Positions 13,149 through 22,871 of a DNA stretch of 64,000 bases are shown here, piece after piece (position 1 is the stretch's first letter; every line of letters starts with the position of its first letter). The stretch lies in contig OX465111.1 in NCBI GenBank assembly GCA_949987565.1, positions 8,251,467 through 8,315,466 on the forward strand, in the 5' to 3' direction. The translations under genes and the position numbers were made by a program. The stretch is from Luidia sarsii (lineage: Eukaryota > Echinodermata > Asteroidea > Paxillosida > Luidiidae). A model generated the notes under the pieces. It did not search any database. It was not told where the DNA came from and saw only the letters and a program-made list of their open reading frames with translations.

Positions 13149-14095
13149 TCTTTCCAGTCCACTGCAAGACGAAACATGAGCATGAGTGTGCAACAACAAC
13201 TGTCTAATCTCATCATTGCAGAAACAATTCCCTGCTTACCGAGGCTTTCAAGGTCACCACTCGCCCGTCTTTGTCTGTTTCCCCTGGTCTGGGTGCCCAT
13301 CGTAGGTCTGCATCCAGTAACTGCATGCTTTTGTCCATCAGTTTCCTGATAATCTCCCTATGCGGCCAGCCCTCTTCCATTTGTTTTTTACCGTATCCAA
13401 AACATCCTGGATTTGTTTATTCTCTGGCTAATCTGTTGATCTCTCCGTCTTTGTTTATGATTCCTAACATATTTTCTTCCCACGCAGTAATGCTATATAG
13501 TTCACCAGAGATAGTGCACGGAGGGGGAACTCAAGTATACTTGTTCACTGTAAACGAACTTTATAAGTTACGGTTGAGGCGCACAGTTATTTGATTGATA
13601 GAAATATTATCATCATCATTCTGGGCCGATGTATTTCTGTGAGGATTAATGCGCTTGAATCGTGTAATGCATAATTGCTGTTAAGTGTACTTGTATTACC
13701 CGATGGTGATTCGATGTCAGTTGCGTGTGAATTGTATTCCAGGTTTCTTTGCTATCAGCATGTACCAAAAGTGAGGTTTGGGTTGGCATGCCTGGTGATC
13801 CTATGAATCGTGACTTTTTGTGCAAACTTTGACTCCTAAGCAGCTCTTTGAACTCGGCCCGTGGTTCTGTCTTAGCCGGACGGACAGATAAAGTATGAAG
13901 CATGGATGTACTTAGCACGGCGGAGGCCATCGGACAGCGCATATGTGAACAAATGAAATGCCTTATATAGACTGAGAAAAGATGATTTGGAAAACCTTTC
14001 TGTGAGAGAAAAGATTTATGGGAAGAGGAGCAGTGGAAAGAGTGAGATTGGTGTCCAGCCTAAAAGACTCGTTACAAGAAAGACAAAATGGGGAA
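13149..14095. other. No gene seen
   Basis: No assignable feature. Confidence 0.35.
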
Positions 14096-14318
14096 AGAGG
14101 TGGATAGAGAGGAGAGAGGGGGAGAGAAAGAGGGAGAGGACGAGGGAGAGGGATAAGCAGCGGAAAAGGCGCTCTATAAATGCGTTTATTATTATTATTA
14201 TTAAGAGGGAGAGAGGGGAAGAGAGAGAGGCAGAGGCAGAGGCAGAGGAGAGGCAGAGGGAGTGGGAGAGCAAGTGGGAGAGATGGAGGGAAGGCGAGGG
14301 GAGGGAGAGCGAGAGTGA
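14096..14318. repeat. Purine-rich GAGAGG tract
   Basis: Mostly A/G, interrupted by a short (TTA)n at 14188-14205. Frames over it are low-complexity. Confidence 0.92.
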
Positions 14319-14630
14319 GGCCAAGTCGGATATATATATGTATATATTTAGGATTGTTTATTTTATATTTCATCCTACACCCTACAGCGTGGGTCACGGG
14401 TGGATGGGAGTATGGTACACCCCCTTGCACTGTCTATTTGTTCACCGACGATTGTTTATCGTTACGCCGAGGAGCATGTCAATTTGGTAAAAGTCAACAT
14501 TAATATGCTGGTTAGTATACGCACGGTCTCCCCGGAACGAAGCAAATTCAAGTGCTGCTGCAATAATTGATTGGAAAATTGGTTTTGTTTCATTTATGTA
14601 GATAACCTTATTGCATTCCTCTGGCTCACT
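14319..14630. other. No gene seen
   Basis: AT-rich (TATATATATG) then unique sequence. Confidence 0.3.
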
Positions 14631-14687
14631 TGCCCCCCCCCCCCTCTTTATCTCTCTCTCTCCCTCTTTCTCTCTCTCTCTCTCTCC

Positions 14688-14726
<39 letters not shown>

Positions 14727-14890
14727 CTCCCTCCCTCTCCCCCTTCCTCCTCTCTCCCTCCATATATATCTCCAACTCTATCTATCCCCCTCCCTCTCCT
14801 CCCTCTCTCCCCTCCCTCTCTCTCTCTCCCTCTCTCTCTCCCCCTCCCTCCCTCCCTCCCTCTCCCCTCTCTGTCTGTCTCTCTCTCTCC

Positions 14891-14921
<31 letters not shown>

Positions 14922-15147
14922 TCTCTCTATCTCCCTCTCTCCCCCCCTTTCTCTACCTCTCTCTTCCTCTCTCTCCCTCTCTCCCTCCCTCTCCCCCTTC
15001 CTCCTCTCTCCCTCCATATATATCTCCAACTCTCTCTATCCCCCTCCTTCTCCTCCCTCTCTCCCCTCCCTCTCTCTCTCTCCCTCTCTCTCTCCCCCTC
15101 CCTCCCTCCCTCCCTCTCCCCTCTCTGTCTGTCTCTCTCTCTCCCCC

Positions 15148-15178
<31 letters not shown>

Positions 15179-15565
15179 TCTCTCTATCTCTCTCTTTCCC
15201 CCCTTTCTCTCCCTCTCTCTTCCTCTCTCTCCCTCTCTCTCTCTCTCTCTCTCCCCTCTCTCTCACTCTCTCTCTATTTATCTCTCTCCCTCTGTCCGCT
15301 TCTCCATTTCCACCTCTCTCTCTCTCGCTTTATCTCGCTGTCTCTCCTCCCTCTCCCTCTCTCCCTCTCTCTCTCCACCCTCCCCCTCTCTCTATTTATC
15401 TCTCTCCCTCTGTCCGCTTCTCCCTCTCTCTCTTTATCTCGCTGTCTCTCCTCCCTCTCCCTCTCTCCCTCTCTCTCTCCACCCTCCCCCTCTCTCTATT
15501 TATCTCTCTCCCTCTGTCCGCTTCTCCCTCTCTCTCTCTCTTTATCTCGCTGTCTTCTCTCGCGC
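14631..15565. repeat. 930-bp pyrimidine-rich CT tract with higher-order duplication
   Basis: Almost pure C/T on the plus strand. The rare word CCATATATATCTCCAACTC occurs at about 14760 and 15013, showing a unit of about 253 bases duplicated in tandem. A second series of about 108 bases carries CTCTATTTATCTCTCTCCC and CTCTGTCCGCTTCTCC, seen three times between 15265 and 15535. Three-frame openness is compositional. Confidence 0.93.
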
Positions 15566-15884
15566 CCTTCCCTTTGTTTGATGTTTATGTTTGTAAGAAT
15601 GCTTTCATATAATTAGCTCCGTCATGTTTGTCAGTAGGTATAGAGCGCAATAGGTTTTAGAATGTTCAAGGCGGTCTTCCCATCGATCTAATATTACATC
15701 AAGTTGGGTATCACTAGTACTGTTTGCTTAACCATTCGCAGATGGAAAGTTGACCTGTAAAGTTATTCAGACTCCCAAGGTTTCTGTAGGCCTACTTGTC
15801 ACTTGACCATGCTAAGTAGCGCCCTCATTGGTACAAGGCTGTACAATAGATAGGCTTACCATTCATTTTGTCCCACACTGTAAA
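15566..15884. other. No gene seen
   Basis: No assignable feature. Confidence 0.3.
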
Positions 15885-16030
15885 GGCCCAATTACACAGG
15901 CGCGCGGTAACGGCACGCGGCAGCGTATAGCGGTAATGCCGCTCGGTATTTTGCGCTCACATAGGAGCGGTAACCCGCTCGGTATTCATGCAAATGACAT
16001 TGCCCAAAGACAATGGCGCCGAACGGAAGG
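15885..16030 (+). mobile_element. Possible DNA transposon end
   Basis: AGGCCCAATTACACAGGCGC followed by palindromic CGGTA/TACCG words (GCTCGGTATT twice) resembles a TIR of a cut-and-paste element. I could not find the matching right end. The short frames at 16040-16395 are unassigned. Confidence 0.35.
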
Positions 16031-17720
16031 AATCGAAAGCAAGAGGAGGAAGCTCTCTTACTTCCAATCCTGGGGAGAAGATTGCATCTCAAGTGTATGA
16101 ATGATTTGGATAATACCACACATTAGTTAGACAGTTTAGACTTACATGAGTTAGAGTTAGATAATATTTCGTTACTTCAGAATGTCTCAAGGTCAGTTTG
16201 CAGACATCTTTTAATAATCTGTCATTTCGTTTCAAGGTACCCGATGACCTGTACTTTAGACAGCAAGGCCAGCTACCAATTGACAATTTCACTGAAGCCG
16301 CAATGAAGATATCAAAATACCGCCAGATGTTACTAAGAGAGGCTTTACATGAAGTTCACAGACCGTGTAATTATTGGAATAATCAGGCTCACAGTTAGCC
16401 TACTATAGTCGCAACTTATTTGGACAGTTTCAATCCAAACCAGGGTCTCTGACTACAAACCGCTCTAAAGCAGTACTCCCCTTGGACTTTTGTCTTTTGG
16501 AACGACCGAGACTGCTGGAGATCGACAGAAGGCCAGAAATCATGGGAACGCAAGGTAAACTAACGTCACTGTGAAGCTATATAGCGACCAACAGGCCGAA
16601 AGTGGTAGGGAAACTTCCCATGCAGCCACAGTAACATTACAGTGCCTACAATGTGTGGCATATATAATTACCAGCCATTCGCAGCGAAAAAAAACATGCC
16701 GTCAGCGTGAACATGGGCATGTGGAAGGACAAGATAGAATTACACGGAATGTGTCGTATAGAATTACCGCGTATGCCTATAGTCACAGTTATACGGGAAT
16801 TTGCTGGTAGTACTACACAATGAAAATGTGCAAATTGTATATGATTATTTACTCTGAGGAGGCTCCTAGGCTACCTAGGAGCCTCATCGTTAATTCTTTC
16901 AAGGGTAATGGTTCTAGTCAGGCAAACATTATAGCATAGGGGTTTTTCGTGAGAGTGCACCTTTCGAGCGCAAAGTACAAAGCGCACGTAGTGTAATGTG
17001 AAGCGGTGTACAATGTTGGTTTATGGCACCATTTTAGGCAGGCATTTGAGACATTGTATTTATCATTTTACCAACAAAATGCAATGTTCTTCAATTTTCT
17101 TCATTCTCTAATTCTGCTTCATGCAAGTCAGCCAAAATGTTTAGCATGGTTACTTGGAAATAAACTTAATGTATTCACTTACGTGTACCTTTTCTAGTGA
17201 CTACTTTATAGCACCCAATATTGGATATTCTTTGAAATGACCAAACAATAGCGCCTTCGAGAAACCTGTTTGTAAAGGCCTATTAGTAAAAATATCTTTT
17301 TGGCTTCCTTCAATGTTACTACTTCGATTGCAATCTGCAAGAACGAATACGGAGAACAAAGTGATAATTAAAGTACAAGAATGAAACTGTTCTTGAGACA
17401 AAACACTTGTTTTTGTAGTATTTTTGCATGCGCATGGGTCATACGGTCATCACTTTGGGGTCATCGCTTGGGGTCATCGCTTTAAGTGACAAGAAGTCCG
17501 ACTGGCCACTGATTTTCCCAAAACGAGCACCTATCCAAAATTGATTGAATGATTCGATGTTAAAGGGAGGCCATTCACCCATTGATTCCGCTGTCTATGT
17601 TTTGTAAAGCACGTTTGCTTGTTAGATCCACCTCAATGTTAGATCATAGAGCAATGGTTATATAGTGCTGTCGTGTCACGTTGTTTCGTACCGGGGGCGG
17701 ATTTTAACATGGTTTATGGA
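16031..17720. other. No gene seen
   Basis: A short palindrome GAGGCTCCTAGGCTACCTAG region at 16857-16885 is the only structured word. Frames are short and unrecognised. Confidence 0.35.
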
Positions 17721-17897
17721 TATAGGAAGGTTTGCGGTGACACCATGTATCAGGTCTCTTAAAGGAAGAGGTTTGGTTCTGAAAAGAACCAGAGTGGTAA
17801 CTCGACATTTCGACCAGTTACCACTGAGGTTCTTTTCAGAACCAAACCTCTTCCTTTAAGAGACTTTATACATGGTGTCACCGCAAACCTTCCTATA
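17721..17897. repeat. 177-bp near-perfect palindrome of a dispersed repeat
   Basis: TATAGGAAGGTTTGCGGTGA at 17721 is mirrored by TCACCGCAAACCTTCCTATA ending at 17897. The arms (about 82 bases) differ at a few positions and meet at GGTAACTCGACATTTCGACC. The same repeat occurs singly at 18318-18400, 28100-28640, 48795-48840, 49755-49850 and 60145-60260. Confidence 0.92.
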
Positions 17898-18310
17898 TTG
17901 ATTCACCCACCATGCAAAGCCTTAAGTCTTATTTATGGTTTATGGAACAACTTGGATTTTCGAAAATAAAATACAATAATTATAATTAAGTTGAACCAAA
18001 AAAAGGGGGGTCGGTCATTTCAACAGAATGTTCGCAGGAAAATGCCCTCAAAAAGCAAAAACCTCAAAAACTAAATGAGGGCGATTTATTATAGCGTATC
18101 GATAGTATATCTATCAGCGGAATAAAAGCGTGTCTGGAATTTCCGATATCGGGACCGATACGCTATTAGATGCCTGGCTAGAACGCCGGGCGGGGGTAGA
18201 GTCCTAGATGCAATCAGGTTTGACATCAATTGGTTTTTTTTCCCAGAAGGATTTTTTTAAACTACGACCTGTGTCGTCTGAAGGTGTTGAAGGTTTGCAT
18301 GGTGGAAGCA
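17898..18310. other. Remainder of repeat, then no gene seen
   Basis: CACCATGCAAAGCCTTAAG at 17909-17927 continues the repeat family on the minus strand. From 17940 nothing is assignable. Confidence 0.4.
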
Positions 18311-19360
18311 CGTGTGGAAAGTTTGCGGTGACACCATGAAAGTCATCTGTTTCCAGATGACCCTTAAAAGAGCCGGCAACTACAAGTTTAGAGCCGTATG
18401 TTACCCCCTCCTTTCAGACCCTCACCCCATATCGAAAGACATGACTTACGTACATAGTGTCATCTAAGACTTGCCACTTTACAATCGGTACCGGTTCACC
18501 TTAGACATCGTTACCGTCAATTTGATGTGAAAGTGAAAAAAGGGCCGATTTAATTGGATTATAATTATATCCCTAAACAAGAAAAAAAAAGTAAAAAAAA
18601 AAGTGCACTTCCGCTTTTCAGACAATGCTACTTTACATTGACACCATTGCACGTATAGCCCAGTTCAGGCAAACCAGTTAAAATACAGACGGAATATTAG
18701 CGCGTCAGCTGAAAAAACAAATTACTGGTAGTCAAAACATGCCACGAAATGAAATGGAGAGCTGCATTGGACATGTGTTGGGAACGGGAAGGAATGGTAC
18801 ACCAAGAGTTTCATGTGCACCAGAGGGCGGACAGAAAGTGGGCAGAGTAAATGAAAACTGGAGAACTGCTAGAAAAGAAAGAAACCAAGTAGGGTTACTG
18901 AGCATGGTCAGAGGCTGAGGTAGCAGCCCAAGACAGAGGCGTGTGGAGAAGGAAAGATGCTCATGGCCCCATTCCTCACAACTGGAGATAAGGAGATAGT
19001 AGAGGAGGGACAGAGATTGGAGCCTGGTTCTAGACTGATGTTGGACTGGCTGGAACCCGTTTATATCAACAGATGCCACGAAGTGTGAAGAATGTGCTCG
19101 CTTCGGTTCATTGTACCCCAGTCGAATGTGACCATGCTGACATAGCCTACCCCAAAATAACGACGCTCCGTGTCGAGGTTAAATCTGCACTCAAGCTCTT
19201 CGTTCACTGAACGAATTGGTTTCCCGAAATGAGATTAACCTCATACATTGTCTCACTTTGATCAGTTTTATTAAGTGTTCGGTAAAATTGACATCTGGGG
19301 TTTGAGAAGAAATGTCAGGCTTACAGTAAATAACAAAACGATGTCCAATAAAAACCAGGC
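18311..19360. other. Diverged repeat copy, then no gene seen
   Basis: GTTTGCGGTGACACCATG near 18320 marks a partial copy of the palindrome family. The rest, including a 115-codon minus frame at 18732-19079, shows no recognisable protein. Confidence 0.4.
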
Positions 19361-19700
19361 AGCTCCGGTGGGATTCGAATCCGCAACCCCGGCTTTCTTG
19401 TAAAGGTGTTTTTGCCATTAGACAAAACACTGAGCATACGGTGTTAATTATACATGTACATGTAAGTCGAATGGGAGTAAACCCTCATTGAAGTATATTC
19501 TAGCCGTTACCAACCTAGATCACTGTTAAGCAAAGCAATGAGCAAACAGTGCTAATTACACGTAGTGAAAGGCAAAACCTCATTGAATTACATTCTCACC
19601 GACACAAATCATCAGACAATCAGGAAAAGCACTCAGCGTACAGCGCTAATCGCACGCCGTGGGACAAAACTTCATTGAATGACATTCCTCTCGAAGCAAA
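19361..19700 (-). mobile_element. tRNA-derived SINE head with about 100-bp tandem body (third family)
   Basis: The reverse complement of 19366-19440 has a tRNA-like D region (TTTTGTCTAATGGC) and a B-box GCGGATTCGAATCCC. Next to it a unit with GAGCATACGGTGTTAAT recurs at about 19432, 19540 and 19635 with CCTCATTGAA. A related copy is at 22985-23170. Confidence 0.65.
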
Positions 19701-20849
19701 ACAAACCCATACGCTTCCGCTTCTGAAACAGGCTTCGTGACCTGTTACTCACCACATGATGCGAGAAGGGCCCTTTAATTCTCGCCTCCCAGACAGACAA
19801 GCAAACACGCGCCTGGATTATAATCAAGCATGACAGGCTCGGAGTCAGAGCGGAGGTACAAACCCGCACAGGAAATTCCTTGTCCGTCAAAATGCAGTCG
19901 AACGGAGTCTGTTCTTTGCTCTATGAAGGGATTATGGCATGGCCGGCCCCAGACGGAAACTATGTACCGGGCAAACAAATACAGCGACCGACAAACGGGG
20001 CAAGTGAGCACACGGTAGGGGATGGGACCGTTCTTGTTTGGAAGGCTGAATAGCTGGTTAAACCAAGCTTCGGGCAAGACATTCTCAAGATGGCTCACTC
20101 GTCCACGGATCTTTCTGACATTTTGTTTGGTCTGGAAACCCAATAAAAAAAACCCGATGACCTCATTCCAGTTTGAATCGATTTATCTAGGAGTAGAAAC
20201 ATGGACAAGAAATGCAAGCATTGTTTGAGTGTATCCATTTGTGACGAGAACTCTAACTGAAATCCGACTCTGGGTTGGATTCGAACCGGGGGCACACAAG
20301 GCAAGGTTCTAGATATTATCAATCTGTTCCCCTGGTGCAGCAAGTAACACTTCCGGTTCAAATCAGCTTTTCTTCAAATTCGGGAAGGGCCCTTCCAGAA
20401 CCCACGGCTTTACCTCGGGCATTGGCTCCGAGCCTGATATCAGAATGCATACTTTGAGAAGACGGTTTTGAACAGGGAAACAAAGCTTTAATCTGAAAGA
20501 GATACCACAATCCATGTACGGTACATTGAAATGTCAGGCCAAGAGCCACCACATCTTATTTCGAGATTTTTATTCTGGTCGTAACAGTCAATAAGCGGTA
20601 TACAACACGTTTGTATATTACTTCATTGCTTCAAAATCAATTCACATGGGCATCTATTGACTCCAGGAAATATGGATTCCCTGTACACGTTTTCCCAATT
20701 CTTCTTCAAATTCAGGCCAATCTTATCATTCATCAACCACACTAATCATCCTTCTTCATAAACCCGATTTGTTTATCAAAACCAAGGTCAAAAAGTGGGG
20801 ACAAGTGGCGAGCAAAGTAATGAATCTAATTATCTCAATTGATGCTTAA
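19701..20849. other. No gene seen
   Basis: Overlapping frames of 60-122 codons on both strands at 19672-20552 are mutually exclusive and unrecognised. GTTGGATTCGAACCGG at 20272 is another tRNA-like word. Confidence 0.35.
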
Positions 20850-20853
20850 ATAC

Positions 20854-20871
20854 TTTATTGCAGTGTTTATT
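20854..20871 (-). terminator. Candidate polyadenylation signals (two AATAAA)
   Basis: Minus-strand AATAAA occurs twice, 12 bases apart, in CCAATAAACAC and GCAATAAAGTA contexts. This is the classical metazoan cleavage signal, at the expected side of DROSHA. No transcript evidence is available here. Confidence 0.45.
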
Positions 20872-21169
20872 GGCCTGTGGTTTTATGTCTTCCTCTAGAC
20901 CTCTGTCCTTGGTTGCCCAGTGTAATGGGACTATTTCCGGGTCACTTCTTGGTTAGCACCGATAGGTGTCAAGCAGATCCCCACTAACTCTGTCCTCAAC
21001 AACTTCACGGTGGATAGTTCCATCACTCTTCAAATAACAGAAGGCCTGACGACGCTTTTTGGGTGCATGGTTTAGCATCTGCATCTCAGGCACTGCATCA
21101 TCATATTTTCCATGTGTAAACTGCAACTTTACAGAACTCATTCAAAACTGGCAGTTGGTGCTTGAGTTA

Positions 21170-21470
21170 AGTCACCAGATCGGGATGATCAGGTTCGGTG
21201 AGTGATCAGGGCAGACCTGTCACAGTCATTGATGACAAGATGAATCTGGATTTCACCACATGGACAGAGAGATGAGTCTGCGATGCCCGCACTGCTTCAA
21301 GCTTTGCAGGAAATTGACGAGCACCAAATCGTAGTCTAATCAGCTGTAGGCAGGGTTCTATGGGAAGACTGTATCCAGGATGGTGTGGATGACCAAATTT
21401 CCATGTATGGTTCAAGCTGATTTATGTCCTTGTTGTCCACCTGGGGTAGTTCTTTGAGCGGACGAAATTT
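21170..21470. repeat. Dispersed repeat, copy 1 (inside DROSHA 3'UTR)
   Basis: It shares ordered words with 37220-37505: GATCAGGTTCGGTGAGTG, GGGCAGACCTGTCAC, GATGAGTCTGCGAT and CACCTGGGGTAG. Identity unknown; no coding capacity seen. Confidence 0.7.
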
Positions 21471-21999
21471 GGAGCAAACAACCACAGAACTAGACACTGC
21501 ACTGACCTGTTAGATATTATCCTGAAACATTTCCCTGTATGGGTTTGAGACTACTTTCCATCCACCTGAAAGCCCATAACAGTCTAAGTATTGAGTTGTG
21601 CTTTCCAATCCTGTCAGTACCTAGGATGCAGATCACATCAACCAGTCCATGCGCTTCTGTATACCTGAAAGTTCCTGCATGTCTATGTCTGGAGTTATCC
21701 TTCCAAATGCTGTCAGTAGCTAGTGAGGATCCTCAATCCAACAGTCCACGGGCATCTGGACCTGGAGGCCCTAACCTCTCTAAGGCTGGATTTACCTTCT
21801 CTATTCTTGTCAGAAGCTATTAAGGGTATTCCATCCACAAATCCACAAGCATTTCCAGACCTGGAGGTACTTGCTCTTAATCCAGAGTCAGTAGCTACAT
21901 GTAGGAAGCATCTTCAATTCACCAGTCCACAAGTTCATCTAGACACACAGGTCCCTGCCTATCTATTCCCGTACTACGAAGCTCACCACCATCCTCAAC

Positions 22000-22740
22000 A
22001 CAGAAGACCAAGTATCTGTACACCTAGTACCCCTTAGATGTCTAAGCAATGAGTTCTGTCACTTATGTGTCAGCACCGGTAGCTCAATTCCACCAGTCTA
22101 TCAGCACCTATAGACGTGAAACGCCCTGCCTATCTAAAGCAGGAGTTAACATCTCTCATACTTAACTGTCAATAGCTCAATTGCACCAATCTATAAGCAG
22201 CACCTATAGACATAGAACGCCCTGCCTATCTAAGAAGTTAACTTCTCTCATATTGCTAGTACATGTAGCTCAATCCTTCCAATCTATAAGCATGTATAGA
22301 CCTGGAACACCCTGCCTATCCAAGGTAGGAGTTAACTTCGCTTATACTGTCAGTAGCTCAATCCTTCCAGTCTATAAGCATCTATAGACCTGGAAGTTTA
22401 CCCTGCCTATCTAAAGCAGGAGCTAACTTCTCTAATGCAGTACTGGCAGTTGCTCAATCCCACCAGTCTATAAGCATCTATAGACCTGGAAGTTTACCCT
22501 GCCTATCTAAAGCAGGAGCTAACTTCTCTAATGCAGTACTGGCAGTAGCTCAATCCTACCAGTCTATAAGCATCTATAGACCTGGAAGTTTACCCTGCCT
22601 ATCTCAAGCAGGAGCTAACTTCTCTAATGCAGTACTGACAGTAGCTCAATCCTACCAGTCTATAAGCATCTATAGACCTGGAAGTTCACCCTGCCTATCT
22701 ATGGCAGGAGCTACCCTCTCCATTCCCATCCTCAACTCAT
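22000..22740. repeat. 96-bp minisatellite in the DROSHA 3'UTR
   Basis: The core TCTATAAGCATCTATAGACC recurs at 22371, 22467, 22563 and 22659, exactly 96 bases apart, with more diverged units at about 22192 and 22283. Degenerate units extend left to about 21540. On the right a diverged unit (22740-22830) overlaps the DROSHA last exon. Confidence 0.9.
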
Positions 22741-22871
22741 CAGTCCAAGACTATCCCTATACCTAGATGTCCCTGCTAACCTAGATCTTGAGCTGCCCTC
22801 TCTGCCTCTGTCCTCCTGGATGAACTGTCTCTCCACCACCATCCTCTGATGGGCCAGCTGGGGGAAGTTAT
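22732..22871 (-). CDS. DROSHA: DROSHA coding exon 25: C terminus and stop (1343-1388)
   Basis: Acceptor TTGACAG at 22872. It encodes [17 protein letters not shown], matching YNFPQMAHQKRFIERKY, then a shorter non-conserved Arg/Ser tail and TGA at 22734-22732. The tail replaces the longer Glu-rich vertebrate C terminus and appears to lie in a unit of the minisatellite that fills the 3'UTR. Confidence 0.92.

Larger units (their letters stand above)
20850..22731 (-). other. DROSHA: Probable DROSHA 3'UTR
   Basis: Downstream of the TGA no further exon is recognisable. Two minus-strand AATAAA hexamers at 20866-20871 and 20854-20859 are the first good polyadenylation signals I find, implying a UTR of about 1.88 kb. 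It contains the 96-bp minisatellite (about 21540-22740) and a dispersed repeat (about 21170-21470). A 62-codon minus-strand frame at 20953-21141 is unrecognised and treated as chance. Confidence 0.5.

Noticed and set aside
12480..13349. 289-codon His-rich protein (metal-binding candidate)
   Set aside because: A CAC-triplet tract open in all frames, with no conserved flanks, no splice context and mutually exclusive frames on the minus strand.
14571..15616. Three 330-codon Ser/Leu/Pro proteins
   Set aside because: All three frames are open over a C/T-only tract; pure composition effect.
19775..20143. 122-codon minus-strand gene
   Set aside because: It overlaps frames on the other strand, with no recognisable motifs and no exon-like boundaries.
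20953..21141. Additional DROSHA C-terminal exon or a downstream gene
   Set aside because: The last exon already ends with a proper stop after the conserved dsRBD tail, and the 62-codon frame matches nothing known to me.
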